Positions 1-8,336 of a stretch of 64,000 bases of DNA are shown in pieces (the stretch's first letter is position 1; the number at the start of each line of letters is the position of its first letter). Below the pieces are notes generated by a model. That model worked only from the letters and a program-made list of their open reading frames with translations, had not been told where the DNA came from and made no database searches. Position numbers and translations under genes: made by a program. This DNA is from Mycolicibacterium arabiense (lineage in GTDB: Bacteria; Actinomycetota; Actinomycetes; Mycobacteriales; Mycobacteriaceae), in NCBI RefSeq assembly GCF_010731815.2, contig NZ_AP022593.1, forward strand, positions 3,348,001 to 3,412,000, written 5' to 3'.

Positions 1-1133
1 AGCGCTGGCTGCGCTGGCGCGTCATCAATGCGCGGGCGTCGCTACTGACCGACGAGCTGATCGAGGAGAACTTCGACTTCTACGGTCGCACCCTGTCGGG
101 CACCGAGCAGATCCGCGACCGCTGGAAGCGCGGCGTCGGACTGGTCGAGGGCCTGATGGGTGACGCGGTCGGCAAGCTCTACGTCGAGCGGCACTTCCCG
201 CCCGGCGCGAAGGCGCGGATGGACGAACTCGTCGAGAACCTGCGCGAGGCCTACCGGGTCAGCATCAACGACCTGGAGTGGATGACGCCCGAGACGCGGC
301 AGCGCGCGCTGGCCAAGCTCGACAAGTTCACCCCGAAGATTGGTTACCCGGCACGGTGGCGGGACTACTCGGCGCTGGTCATCGATCGCGATGACCTGTA
401 CGGCAACTACGTTCGCGGCCAAGCCGTCGACACCGACCGCGAACTGGCCAAGCTCGGCGGCCCCGTCGACCGCGACGAATGGTTCATGACGCCGCAGACC
501 GTCAACGCCTACTACAACCCGGGGATGAACGAGATCGTCTTCCCCGCGGCGATCCTGCAGCCGCCGTTCTTCGACGCCGAGGCCGACGACGCAGCCAACT
601 ACGGCGGCATCGGCGCGGTGATCGGCCACGAGATCGGGCACGGCTTCGACGACCAGGGCGCCAAGTACGACGGTGACGGCAACCTCGTCGACTGGTGGAC
701 CGACAGCGACCGCGACGAGTTCGGGGTGCGCACCAAGGCGCTGATCGATCAGTACGAGCACTTCACGCCGCGTGGGCTGGAACCGAATCACCACGTCAAC
801 GGCGCGTTCACCGTCGGTGAGAACATTGGCGACCTCGGCGGGTTGTCGATCGCGCTGTTGGCGTACGAGCTGTCGCTCGACGGTAAGCCGGCACCGGTCA
901 TCGATGGGCTGACGGGTGTGCAGCGCGTGTTCTACGGCTGGGCCCAGGTGTGGCGCACCAAGTCCCGCGATGCCGAGGCGATCCGCCGGTTGGCGATCGA
1001 CCCGCACTCACCGCCGGAGTTCCGCTGCAACGGCGTGGTACGCAACATCGACGCCTACTACGACGCGTTCGGCGTCGAGGAGTCCGACGGGCTGTACCTC
1101 GAACCCGCTGCACGCGTGCGTATCTGGAGCTGA
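1..1133 (+). CDS. zmp1: M13 family zinc metallopeptidase (Zmp1), 3' part only
   Basis: Secreted or membrane-associated zinc endopeptidase of the neprilysin/PepO family. The reading frame is open from base 3, so the N-terminal part lies outside the window; about 376 residues are present out of the roughly 660 usual for the family. The zinc motif HEIGH is at about 627-641, NAYYNP lies just upstream, and ENIGD, which supplies the third zinc ligand and catalytic Asp, is at about 819. The protein ends RVRIWS, close to the conserved C-terminal Trp of M13 enzymes. In M. tuberculosis Zmp1 (Rv0198c) affects inflammasome activation and phagosome maturation; in a presumably environmental species the role is more likely general peptide turnover. 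Family assignment is secure; the zmp1 symbol rests on similarity and neighbouring synteny. Confidence 0.93.
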   Translation, partial: RWLRWRVINARASLLTDELIEENFDFYGRTLSGTEQIRDRWKRGVGLVEGLMGDAVGKLYVERHFPPGAKARMDELVENLREAYRVSINDLEWMTPETRQRALAKLDKFTPKIGYPARWRDYSALVIDRDDLYGNYVRGQAVDTDRELAKLGGPVDRDEWFMTPQTVNAYYNPGMNEIVFPAAILQPPFFDAEADDAANYGGIGAVIGHEIGHGFDDQGAKYDGDGNLVDWWTDSDRDEFGVRTKALIDQYEHFTPRGLEPNHHVNGAFTVGENIGDLGGLSIALLAYELSLDGKPAPVIDGLTGVQRVFYGWAQVWRTKSRDAEAIRRLAIDPHSPPEFRCNGVVRNIDAYYDAFGVEESDGLYLEPAARVRIWS

Positions 1134-1202
1134 CGCTGCGCCGAGACGACGGTTGTCGACGGTTCGCCCCGATCGACGCGTCGACTTCCGTAGTCTCGGC
1201 GG

Positions 1203-1934
1203 ATGGGGAACGACTGGCAGATCCGGACCGGCTCCGCCGCTGACCTCGACGCGCTGGCGCCGCTGTGGGTGGCCGTGCACCATCGGCACGCCGAGACGAT
1301 GCCGGAACTCGCGCCGTACGTCAGCGACGACGAGACGTGGGAGCAGCGCCGCGGCCTGTACGAGGAACTGCTCGAGAAGTCCGGCACGCTGCTGCTCTTG
1401 GCGTCGGTGGGCGACGACCTCGTCGGCTACGGCCTGGCGCACGTGATGGCCGTCAATGACACCGGGATTCCGGACACGTGGCGCACGGGTGAGTGGATCG
1501 GCGAGATCGAGTCGCTCAGCGTGCTGCCCGCCTACCGGGGTAGCGGCCTGGGCTCCGAGCTCCTCGACCGGCTCGAGACCCATCTGCGCGAACGAGGCGT
1601 CCCGGACCTGGTCCTCGGTGCGCTACCCGGCAACCACGACGCGATCCGGCTGTACGAACGGCGCGGCTACCGGCCGGCCGACGTGGCTGTACCTGTCGAA
1701 GTTCGAGGGCCGCTAGACCCGGTCAGCCGGCGAGGGCGTTCGACGCCGCCCCGCCTCGGACCACGCCGTGGGTCAGCACCACGTCGAGGTAGTTGGAGAC
1801 CCGCGCCACCGCGTCCGCATCGTCGGCGAAGCCCGCATGGAGCTGCACGCCCCACAGGATCGACGACAGCAGGCCGACGATGGCGCGTTGGTCGACGTCG
1901 GGGGCCAGCTCGCCTCGCTCGACGGCGTTGCTGA
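1203..1934 (+). CDS. GNAT family N-acetyltransferase, C-terminus frameshifted
   Basis: Acetyl-CoA-dependent N-acetyltransferase of unknown substrate. The ATG at 1203 starts a GNAT fold with the acetyl-CoA loop RGSGLGSELL and the late motif YERRGYRP. As read, the frame continues past 1680 into an Arg/Pro-rich tail typical of antisense reading and overlaps the opposite tetR gene by about 210 bases. In the +1 frame the sequence instead continues RPTWLYLSKFEGR and stops at 1716, which is how such proteins normally end. A tandem GCCG at about 1673-1681 accounts for the shift. The original gene was therefore probably 1203-1716 (about 170 residues). The allele may have lost its last beta strand, or the extra four bases may be a sequencing or assembly error. 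The core enzyme call is strong; the end is doubtful. Confidence 0.7.
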   Translation: MGNDWQIRTGSAADLDALAPLWVAVHHRHAETMPELAPYVSDDETWEQRRGLYEELLEKSGTLLLLASVGDDLVGYGLAHVMAVNDTGIPDTWRTGEWIGEIESLSVLPAYRGSGLGSELLDRLETHLRERGVPDLVLGALPGNHDAIRLYERRGYRPADVAVPVEVRGPLDPVSRRGRSTPPRLGPRRGSAPRRGSWRPAPPRPHRRRSPHGAARPTGSTTAGRRWRVGRRRGPARLARRRC

Positions 1935-2418
1935 CCATCGCGCCGATCAGGTCGTTCGTCGCCATCAACAGCGACCCCTTGCGCTTGCGCTTGGGTCCGC
2001 GCGCAACGTCGAGGTAGTCGCGCATCATGAACGGCATCAGCGAACGATCCTCGACGTCGAGGCGGCGCATCGCGAGGACGTAGTGGCGAATCTGGGCGCG
2101 CAGCGTCGGTTGGTTCAGGACGTCCCGGACGGACCGCTTCATCAGCGACGAGACGTCCGCAACGACCGCGTCGTGGATGTCGTCGATGCCCGCGAAGTAG
2201 TAGTAGACCGCCGTATTGGACAGTCCTGCCTGGTCGGCGACCATTCGAACGGTGGCCGCCCTGCGCCCTCTGGCGCCGAGCACGATGCGGCCGGCCGACA
2301 CGATGGAGGCACGGGTCTCCCCCGCGCTGCCGCCCGCAGGCCGACCGCGCTTCGGTTTGACTTCCTTCACCACCGGTTTACTCTCAGCCACGCTTCCCCC
2401 AACGCCCAGCACGACCAT
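1723..2418 (-). CDS. TetR/AcrR family transcriptional regulator
   Basis: One-component repressor with an N-terminal helix-turn-helix (ATVRMVADQAGLSNTAVYYY) and a C-terminal ligand and dimer domain. A basic, Lys/Pro-rich segment (KPVVKEVKPKRGRP) precedes the HTH. The frame is open to 2535, but the first plausible start is the ATG at 2418; a GTG at 2391 just after GGGGGA is an alternative and would remove nine residues. The residues upstream of 2418 look non-coding. It is convergent with the GNAT gene and reads away from the downstream end of the L,D-transpeptidase gene. The ligand and targets cannot be read from the sequence. Confidence 0.85.
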   Translation of the reverse strand: MVVLGVGGSVAESKPVVKEVKPKRGRPAGGSAGETRASIVSAGRIVLGARGRRAATVRMVADQAGLSNTAVYYYFAGIDDIHDAVVADVSSLMKRSVRDVLNQPTLRAQIRHYVLAMRRLDVEDRSLMPFMMRDYLDVARGPKRKRKGSLLMATNDLIGAMVSNAVERGELAPDVDQRAIVGLLSSILWGVQLHAGFADDADAVARVSNYLDVVLTHGVVRGGAASNALAG

Positions 2419-2509
2419 ATCGTGCGGAAAGCGCAGAGCAAAGCGGGCAGAGCAAATTAGGGGGTGGGCAGACGACTCATCCCCGAGGTGAGTCGCTGAC
2501 GAGGCGCGC

Positions 2510-3553
2510 TTAGAACATTTGCCAGTCCGACGCACCGTCGGGCTGGTTGTAGAGGCCGGTCGAGTTCTTGATCACGACGGGATCGCCGCTACCGAAGTTG
2601 TCGTAGAACCACTGGGCGTTGGCCGCGCTCAGGTTGATGCAGCCGTGGCTGACGTTGCGCTTGCCCTGATCGCCGACCGACCACGGCGCGCTGTGCACGA
2701 AGATGCCGCTGTTGTCGATGCGGACGGCGTCCTGGACCTTGAGCTTGTAGCCCTCGGCCGACGTCACCGGCACGCCGTAGGTCGACGAGTCCATCACGAT
2801 GTCCGGGAACTTCTCCAGCACGTAGTACGTGCCGTTCTTGGTCTCGTGCTTGCCGTCTTCCTTGCCCATGGACACCGGGAACGTCTTCTCGAGTTCGCCG
2901 TTGCGCCTGATCTCCATCGTGTGGGTCGCGTCGTCGACGGTCGCCACCAGGTAGTCACCGGTGCGGAAGCTGGACTTGGTGCCACCGGCGTCGATGTTCA
3001 CCGTGGTGTTGGCCGGCCAGAAGTCCTGCGGGCGCCAGCGCACCTGGGTGTCGCTGGTCCAGTAGAAGCGGCCGGGAACCGGCGGGCTCGACGAGATGTG
3101 GATGGCCTGCTCGGCCATCGCACGGTCGGCGATGGGGCGCTGAAAGTTGATGTAGATCGGCTTGGCCACGCCGACCATCGACCCGTTGACCGGGTTGAAC
3201 GTCGGCGGCGCGAACACCGGCTCCCCCGTGTACGGGGTCGGGTTCTGGCCTGCGGGCGTCCCCTCGGGGATGACCGCGGGGGCGCCGTACTGGTTGAGCG
3301 CAGGAGTGGCGGGCACCACCGGCTCGGCGACGGGAGGCGCAGGCGGATCCCACGGCATGCGCGGCATCTGGAACGGCGCCGGGGGTGCCGGCTGCGCGAC
3401 CGGCGGCACGGGCACCGCCGGGTCCGGTTGCGGTTCCGCCCAGGCAGATGGGCTGCCAAGCGCGAATGAACCGACCAGTCCGGCCGTGAACACCGCAGTC
3501 GCGATTCTCTTCATCGCCTTCTGTGGCGCCCGTACGTACGTCCCTTGCGGCAT
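2510..3553 (-). CDS. L,D-transpeptidase, YkuD domain, LdtMt4-like
   Basis: Forms 3-3 cross-links in peptidoglycan outside the cytoplasmic membrane. The 347-residue protein has a signal peptide (residues 1 to about 39, ending SAWA), a Pro/Ala-rich linker (about 40-110), an Ig-like domain (about 115-205) and a YkuD catalytic domain (about 207-330) with FVHSAPW and SHGCINLS. The catalytic Cys is residue 305, with His287 and His303 nearby. The start is supported by GGAGG seven bases upstream of the ATG at 3553; an internal ATG at 3514 is weaker. The position near ricR and ilvD matches Rv0192 (LdtMt4), and the sequence resembles the LdtMt3/LdtMt4 branch rather than LdtMt2. It appears to be monocistronic. 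Confidence 0.9.
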   Translation of the reverse strand: MPQGTYVRAPQKAMKRIATAVFTAGLVGSFALGSPSAWAEPQPDPAVPVPPVAQPAPPAPFQMPRMPWDPPAPPVAEPVVPATPALNQYGAPAVIPEGTPAGQNPTPYTGEPVFAPPTFNPVNGSMVGVAKPIYINFQRPIADRAMAEQAIHISSSPPVPGRFYWTSDTQVRWRPQDFWPANTTVNIDAGGTKSSFRTGDYLVATVDDATHTMEIRRNGELEKTFPVSMGKEDGKHETKNGTYYVLEKFPDIVMDSSTYGVPVTSAEGYKLKVQDAVRIDNSGIFVHSAPWSVGDQGKRNVSHGCINLSAANAQWFYDNFGSGDPVVIKNSTGLYNQPDGASDWQMF

Positions 3554-3748
3554 CTAGCCACCTCCATAACCCAAACTGACCCCAGTGTGGCACAGCGCGG
3601 GGTCTCGCCCATCCCCGCGACGACCGTCACGCCCCGGCATCGGGCCGGGTACGCGGCCGTCGAATGACCGCTGAACTGCCACTTTGATCGCCCTGGTCTG
3701 GACGATCGTTACGCGTATCCCGCGCTTGCCATTCCGGCCCGACGTCGG

Positions 3749-4066
3749 TCAGGACCGCACCAACCGGGCGATGGCAGCCGACGCCTCGGCGAGTTTCTTG
3801 TCGGCCTCCTCGCCGCCCTCGGCGACGGCGTGGCTCACGCAGTGGCCGAGGTGTTCGTCGAGCAGGCCCAGCGCCACCGACTGCAGCGCGCTGTTGACGG
3901 CGCTGATCTGCGTCAGCACGTCGATGCAGTACTTGTCCTCGTCGATCATCTTCGAGATCCCGCGCACCTGGCCCTCGATGCGCCGCAGACGCTTGGCGTA
4001 GTTCTCCTTGTTCGACGAATAGCCATGTGCGGCAACCTCGTCGACGGGTGTCTCGATCTCGGACAC
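3749..4066 (-). CDS. ricR: Copper-sensing CsoR-type repressor RicR
   Basis: DUF156 metal-sensing repressor, 105 residues. It is all-helical and carries the Cu(I) ligand set Cys47, His72 and Cys76, in KYCIDV and EHLGHCVSH. The 25- and 4-residue spacing equals that of CsoR (36/61/65). RicR releases DNA when it binds Cu(I), derepressing copper-resistance genes. The ATG is one base beyond the end of the upstream DUF305 lipoprotein gene, so the two form an operon. In M. tuberculosis ricR (Rv0190) is divergent from ilvD and autoregulated. Here the RicR-type box at 4728-4746 sits upstream of the two-gene operon, consistent with autoregulation. Confidence 0.92.
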   Translation of the reverse strand: MSEIETPVDEVAAHGYSSNKENYAKRLRRIEGQVRGISKMIDEDKYCIDVLTQISAVNSALQSVALGLLDEHLGHCVSHAVAEGGEEADKKLAEASAAIARLVRS

Positions 4067-4067
4067 G

Positions 4068-4712
4068 TCAGCCTCCCAGCATCTGCTTCATCTGATCGAT
4101 CTCGGCCTGCTGGGTCTTCACGATCTCGGCGGCGAGGTCCTTGGCGTCGGCATCGGCACCGTCGGCTATCTCGGTGTTGGCCATCGCGATGGCTCCTTCG
4201 TGATGGCCGATCATCGACTGCAGCCACAGTGTGTCGAATTCGGCGCCCTTGAGCGTCTCCAGCCTCTCCATCGTGGCCCCGTCGACCATTCCCTGCATCC
4301 CCATCGCACCCATGTCGTGACCCTCGTGGCCGGTCGCGGCACTGCCGGTCCACTCGGTGAGGAACCCCTGCATGGTCTTGATCTCGGGTTCCTGGGCCTT
4401 CGAGATGGCCGCGGCCAGTTCGATCACGGCCGGGTCCGACGATCGGTCGGGCACCAGTTCCGACATCTGAACGGCCTGCTCGTGGTGCGGGATCATGCCC
4501 TTGGCGAAGTCGACGTCCGCGTCGTTGACGCCTGCGGGCAGGGCGGCCGGCGCTTCGCCGGACGGGGCAGGCGCGGACGACTCGGCGCCCTGCGAATGGC
4601 TGGCGTGGTCGTCCGACGCGGGCGTCTCGGTACAGGCGGAGACGAACAGGGCGGTGGCGGCTGCGGCGACGAGCGCGGCGATGCGCCCGGTGGCCGACGT
4701 GATGGAGGTCAT
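4068..4712 (-). CDS. DUF305 lipoprotein, probable copper-responsive envelope protein
   Basis: 214-residue exported protein with a lipobox (ALFVSAC, Cys27), a low-complexity Ser/Ala/Pro linker, and a ferritin-like DUF305 domain from about residue 60. Histidine and methionine motifs such as [19 protein letters not shown] and a stretch rich in [11 protein letters not shown] suggest metal binding, most likely copper. It is the first gene of an operon with ricR, so copper control is a good inference. The gene lies between ricR and ilvD, where M. tuberculosis as I recall has none, so it is an insertion relative to that species. The biochemical function of DUF305 is not firmly established; binding or buffering copper in the envelope is inference. 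Confidence 0.88.
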   Translation of the reverse strand: MTSITSATGRIAALVAAAATALFVSACTETPASDDHASHSQGAESSAPAPSGEAPAALPAGVNDADVDFAKGMIPHHEQAVQMSELVPDRSSDPAVIELAAAISKAQEPEIKTMQGFLTEWTGSAATGHEGHDMGAMGMQGMVDGATMERLETLKGAEFDTLWLQSMIGHHEGAIAMANTEIADGADADAKDLAAEIVKTQQAEIDQMKQMLGG

Positions 4713-4727
4713 GAACCCACCGTACCG

Positions 4728-4746
4728 GATACCCCCAAGGGGTATC
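4728..4746. promoter_or_regulatory. RicR-type copper operator
   Basis: GATACCCCCAAGGGGTATC is a near-perfect palindrome containing TACCC-N5-GGGTA, the recalled RicR consensus, at 4730-4744. It lies 15 bases upstream of the DUF305-ricR operon start and 12 bases upstream of the ilvD -35 element. It is well placed to repress the operon, and ilvD expression could be affected as a by-effect. Confidence 0.8.
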
Positions 4747-4755
4747 GAAATCGTT

Positions 4756-4791
4756 TTGGACTACTAACTGGTCGAGCGCATAATCGACGGA
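4756..4791 (+). promoter_or_regulatory. Sigma-A-type promoter of ilvD, predicted leaderless
   Basis: TTGGAC (4756-4761), a 17-base spacer and CATAAT (4779-4784) form a good housekeeping promoter. The ATG of ilvD begins seven bases after the -10 element, exactly where transcription should start, and no Shine-Dalgarno sequence is present. The mRNA is therefore probably leaderless, a common arrangement in mycobacteria. Confidence 0.7.
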
Positions 4792-6494
4792 TGCCCTCAG
4801 ACGCTCAACCCGACATCAAGCCCCGCAGCCGCGACGTCACCGACGGCCTCGAGAAGACCGCCGCCCGCGGGATGCTCCGCGCGGTGGGCATGGGTGACGA
4901 CGACTGGGTGAAGTCGCAGATCGGCGTCGCGTCGTCGTGGAACGAGATCACCCCGTGCAACCTGTCGCTGGACCGGCTCGCGAAGTCCGTCAAGGACGGC
5001 GTGCACGCCGCCGGTGGCTTCCCCATGGAGTTCGGCACGATCTCCGTGTCCGACGGCATCTCGATGGGCCACGAGGGCATGCACTTCTCGCTGGTGTCGC
5101 GTGAGGTGATCGCCGACAGCGTCGAGACCGTGATGATGGCCGAGCGCCTCGACGGTTCGGTGCTGCTGGCCGGCTGCGACAAGTCGCTACCCGGCATGCT
5201 GATGGCCGCAGCCCGCCTCGACCTGGCCAGCGTATTCCTCTACGCCGGCTCGATCATGCCCGGCAAGGCCACGCTGACCGATGGCACCGAGCGGGACGTG
5301 ACGATCATCGACGCGTTCGAGGCCGTCGGCGCCTGCGCCCGCGGGTTGATGTCGCGCGAGGACGTCGACATCATCGAGCGCGCCATCTGTCCCGGCGAGG
5401 GCGCCTGCGGCGGCATGTACACCGCCAACACCATGGCTTCGGCAGCCGAGGCGCTGGGCATGTCCCTGCCCGGGTCCGCCGCACCGCCGGCCAGCGACCA
5501 GCGCCGTGACGGCTACGCCCGCGCCAGCGGCGAGGCCGTCGTCGAACTGCTCAAGCGCGGCATCACCGCCCGCGACATCATGACCAAGGAGGCGTTCGAG
5601 AACGCCATCGCCGTGGTGATGGCGTTCGGCGGATCCACCAACGCCGTGCTGCACCTGCTCGCGATCGCATGGGAGGCGGGCGTCGAACTCACGCTCGCCG
5701 ACTTCACCCGCGTGGGCGCCAAGGTGCCGCACCTCGCCGACGTCAAGCCGTTCGGCAAGCACGTCATGTTCGACGTCGACCGCATCGGCGGCGTGCCCGT
5801 CGTCATGAAGGCGCTGCTGGACGCCGGGCTGCTGAACGGCGATTGCCTCACCGTCACGGGCCGGACCATGGCGGAGAACCTCGCCGACATCGCACCGCCC
5901 GATCCCGACGGCAAGGTGCTGCGCGCACTGACGTCACCGATCCACCCGACCGGCGGCATCACGATCCTGCACGGATCGCTGGCCCCCGAGGGTGCCGTGG
6001 TGAAGTCCGCGGGCTTCGACTCCGACGTGTTCGAGGGCACCGCACGGGTCTTCGAGCGCGAGCGCGCCGCACTCGACGCGCTCGAGGACGGCACCATCAC
6101 CCACGGCGACGTGGTCGTCATCCGCTACGAGGGGCCCAAGGGCGGACCCGGCATGCGCGAGATGCTCGCGATCACGGGCGCGATCAAGGGCGCGGGCCTC
6201 GGCAAGGACGTGCTGCTGATGACCGACGGCCGGTTCTCCGGCGGCACCACCGGCCTCTGCGTCGGCCACGTCGCACCGGAGGCCGTCGACGGTGGACCGA
6301 TCGCGTTCGTCCGCGACGGCGACCGGATCCGGCTCGACGTCGGCAAGGGCACCCTCGACCTGCTGGTCGACGCCGACGAACTCGAGTCCCGCAAGGTCGG
6401 CTTCGAGCCGCTGCCCCCGGTGTACACGTCCGGCGTGCTGGCGAAGTACACGAAGCTGGTGCACTCGGCGGCCGTCGGAGCGGTCTGCAGCTAG
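4791..6494 (+). CDS. ilvD: Dihydroxy-acid dehydratase IlvD
   Basis: Converts 2,3-dihydroxy-isovalerate and 2,3-dihydroxy-3-methylvalerate to the 2-oxo acids in valine, isoleucine and CoA-precursor synthesis; cytosolic Fe-S enzyme. The 567 residues span the whole IlvD/Edd family. The cluster cysteines are visible as TPCNLSL (Cys56), AGCDKSLPG (Cys129) and [12 protein letters not shown] (Cys206). The frame is open far upstream, but the ATG at 4791 gives [15 protein letters not shown], a normal IlvD start, and lies at the predicted transcription start. M. tuberculosis IlvD (Rv0189c) is about 575 residues and sits next to ricR, as here. IlvD Fe-S clusters are copper-sensitive, which makes the neighbouring copper operon biologically sensible, though that link is inference. 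Confidence 0.96.
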   Translation: MPSDAQPDIKPRSRDVTDGLEKTAARGMLRAVGMGDDDWVKSQIGVASSWNEITPCNLSLDRLAKSVKDGVHAAGGFPMEFGTISVSDGISMGHEGMHFSLVSREVIADSVETVMMAERLDGSVLLAGCDKSLPGMLMAAARLDLASVFLYAGSIMPGKATLTDGTERDVTIIDAFEAVGACARGLMSREDVDIIERAICPGEGACGGMYTANTMASAAEALGMSLPGSAAPPASDQRRDGYARASGEAVVELLKRGITARDIMTKEAFENAIAVVMAFGGSTNAVLHLLAIAWEAGVELTLADFTRVGAKVPHLADVKPFGKHVMFDVDRIGGVPVVMKALLDAGLLNGDCLTVTGRTMAENLADIAPPDPDGKVLRALTSPIHPTGGITILHGSLAPEGAVVKSAGFDSDVFEGTARVFERERAALDALEDGTITHGDVVVIRYEGPKGGPGMREMLAITGAIKGAGLGKDVLLMTDGRFSGGTTGLCVGHVAPEAVDGGPIAFVRDGDRIRLDVGKGTLDLLVDADELESRKVGFEPLPPVYTSGVLAKYTKLVHSAAVGAVCS

Positions 6495-6508
6495 CGCTCG
6501 ACTCCCCG

Positions 6509-6565
6509 CGAACGTCGGTTACCGCCACGCCTTTCACGAAAAAGCGTGACGGTAATCGACGTTCG
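6509..6565. repeat. Dispersed palindromic repeat, copy 1 (possible bidirectional terminator)
   Basis: Two 22-base arms (6509-6530 and 6544-6565) match at 20 of 22 positions in inverted orientation around a 13-base loop containing ACGAAAAA. The hairpin fills the spacer between the convergent ilvD and SRPBCC genes. The arm sequence recurs at 61978-62042, with 19 of 20 bases identical to the right arm there. CTAGCGCTC occurs on both sides (6491-6499 and 6571-6579). There is no long T-tract, so it would be an atypical terminator; a mobile palindrome is the alternative. Confidence 0.75.
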
Positions 6566-6570
6566 GCGGG

Positions 6571-6969
6571 CTAGCGCTCCCTGGCCATTTCGTCGATGCG
6601 CGCCAGTGCGACGGCCAGCACCGGCAGGTAGGCAGGGGCCCACAGCGGCGCGGTCATCCAGAGCCGGCAGCCGTCACCCACGGGGTCGACGCCGTGACGC
6701 GTCGCGGACACACCGGCGACCCGCCAGCCCCACGACCGACCGGGCACGAACTCGTCGATGGTGAACGGCAACGGCACGCCCACCGGCGTCCACACCAGAC
6801 CCGTGACGCCCAGGGTCAGGACGTCGCCCTCGTCGAGTTGAGCGGCGGTGACGGTCAGGCCCCACTGCGGCCACGCGTCGAGGTCGGTGAGCACGTCCCA
6901 CACGGCGTCCGACGGTGCGGCGACCTGACGGTCGATCTCGATGCTGGTGCCCTGCACTCTGATGCTCAC
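6571..6969 (-). CDS. SRPBCC family (polyketide cyclase/START-like) protein
   Basis: Small protein of about 132 residues with a START-like fold, a hydrophobic ligand cavity that binds lipids or polyketides in various family members. Typical features are IDRQVAAPSDAVWDVLTDLDAWPQWG near the N-terminus and the GRSWGWRVAG segment. The frame is open to 7119, but upstream residues look non-coding; the GTG at 6969 gives VSIRVQGTSIEIDRQ, the normal SRPBCC start. It is convergent with ilvD and divergent from the sigma factor at 7107. No specific substrate can be assigned. Confidence 0.8.
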   Translation of the reverse strand: MSIRVQGTSIEIDRQVAAPSDAVWDVLTDLDAWPQWGLTVTAAQLDEGDVLTLGVTGLVWTPVGVPLPFTIDEFVPGRSWGWRVAGVSATRHGVDPVGDGCRLWMTAPLWAPAYLPVLAVALARIDEMARER

Positions 6970-7106
6970 CAGCCGACCATGCCCTAGCCGTCGGCGCGCC
7001 AAACACGAGGTCACGAGAGGTTTTGCTCCGGACGCCGCTGGGTATCTTCGCCTTGCCTGTGAGGCAACACCGGCACACGTCGACGCTGACACGGAATGGC
7101 CCAACA

Positions 7107-7622
7107 GTGACCGCAGCACTCTCCACCCTCGACTCCCTCATCGAGCGCATCGCCCGTGGCGACTCGGACGCTCTGTTGAAGTTCTACGACCGAACCTCCT
7201 CGCGGGTGTTCGGCGTCATCGGGACCCTGGTCCGCGATCCCATGGAGCGCGAAGCCCTGATGGAGCGCATTTACGTCGAGGTATGGGAGTCCGCCGCCGA
7301 CTTCGACGCCGACACGTCCTCACCGGGAGCGTGGCTGGTCAACCTCGCGCACCGATTGGCCGTCGAACACGTTCGCACCGACGTCGACGCCAACGCCAAA
7401 CCACCGGTGCAGACCAAGGCGATCAACGACGAGCCCGTACGGCGCTTCGAGAAGCTGTCCACGCAGCAACGCAAGTGCATGGACCTCACCTATGGGCGCG
7501 GCATGACCGTCGTCGAGGCCTCCGAGCGCCTGGGGCTGTCGGAGAAGGCGGTGTCGGCGAGCCTGACCGAGGCCGTCGACGGCCTGGCCGTGCCCCCGCG
7601 CGGCCTGCAGTCCGCCATCTAG
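7107..7622 (+). CDS. Short ECF-like sigma-70 family sigma factor
   Basis: 171-residue RNA polymerase sigma factor with region 2 (LIERIARGDSDALLKFYDRT through the helix ending VEVWESAADFD) and region 4 (LSTQQRKCMDLTYGRGMTVVEASERLGLSEKAVSASL). The GTG at 7107 gives VTAALSTLDSLIERI, the expected start; upstream codons are unlikely. No anti-sigma gene adjoins it. The downstream gene on the other strand is an O-methyltransferase. It lies between ilvD and the Rv0187-like gene, where I recall no sigma factor in M. tuberculosis, so it may be lineage-specific. The HTH of region 4 is somewhat divergent, so it could be a weak or specialised factor. Confidence 0.8.
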   Translation: MTAALSTLDSLIERIARGDSDALLKFYDRTSSRVFGVIGTLVRDPMEREALMERIYVEVWESAADFDADTSSPGAWLVNLAHRLAVEHVRTDVDANAKPPVQTKAINDEPVRRFEKLSTQQRKCMDLTYGRGMTVVEASERLGLSEKAVSASLTEAVDGLAVPPRGLQSAI

Positions 7623-7637
7623 CGCACGAGCGCCCCG

Positions 7638-8321
7638 TTAATCGCGCACCAATGCGACGGCGAACCCGTCCCACCCCTTCGTCCCAACCGTCTGAATCGC
7701 GGCGACGTCGAGCCTCGGATGCTCGCCCATCATGACGAACATGTCGTGCACGGCCCTGGCCTGCGCATCATCGGGCGCTGGGTCCAGCACCCGGCCGAAG
7801 CGGGCGATGTTGTCCACGACGACCACCGCACCGGGAGTGGCCAGCGTGACGGCCCAGTCGACATAGGCCGAGTTGTTCTCCTTGTCCGCGTCGATGAAGA
7901 AGAAGTCGAACTTCTCGCCCCGGCTTGCCAGGCGCGGCAGGGTGTCGAGGGCGGCGCCGACGACGATCTCCACGCGGTCGGCGATGTCGGCGCGCTCCAG
8001 GTTGGCCGCGGCGACGTCGGCGTGCGCCTGCTCGTACTCGAGCGTCACCACCTGCCCGCCCGGCCCCACCCCACGCGCCAGCGCGATGGTGCTGTACCCG
8101 GCCAGCGTGCCGATCTCCAGCACCCGGTTGGCGCGCGACATCGTCGCCAACAGCGACAGCAGCTTCGCGTGCTGGGCGGACACCTCGATCTTCGGCATCC
8201 CCGCGGCGTCCGCGGCCTCGCGCGCCGCGGCCAGCGCGGCATCCTCGGTGTGCAGCAGTCGACCAAACAGGGCGTCGAGGGCTACGGGATCTACGGGCTG
8301 CGGCTCGTTCACCCGGCCCAC
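7638..8321 (-). CDS. SAM-dependent O-methyltransferase (family 3), Rv0187-like
   Basis: 227-residue cytosolic methyltransferase of the catechol/caffeoyl-CoA type. Motif I is VLEIGTLAGYSTIALA, followed by VVTLEYEQAHADVAAANLERA; the metal and substrate site is in FFFIDADKENN. These enzymes methylate catechol-like hydroxyls in a divalent-metal-dependent reaction; the natural substrate here is unknown. The start is GTG at 8321 (MGRVNEPQP) or the GTG at 8312 (VNEPQPVD). Synteny with Rv0187 next to ilvD supports orthology. Confidence 0.88.
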   Translation of the reverse strand: MGRVNEPQPVDPVALDALFGRLLHTEDAALAAAREAADAAGMPKIEVSAQHAKLLSLLATMSRANRVLEIGTLAGYSTIALARGVGPGGQVVTLEYEQAHADVAAANLERADIADRVEIVVGAALDTLPRLASRGEKFDFFFIDADKENNSAYVDWAVTLATPGAVVVVDNIARFGRVLDPAPDDAQARAVHDMFVMMGEHPRLDVAAIQTVGTKGWDGFAVALVRD

Positions 8322-8336
8322 GTTAACCCGTTTCCC

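Noticed and set aside
6491..6579. The 9-base direct repeat around palindrome copy 1 as proof of transposition.
   Set aside because: CTAGCGCTC contains a self-complementary core and one of the two copies is coding sequence plus stop; copy 2 has no clear flanking duplication.
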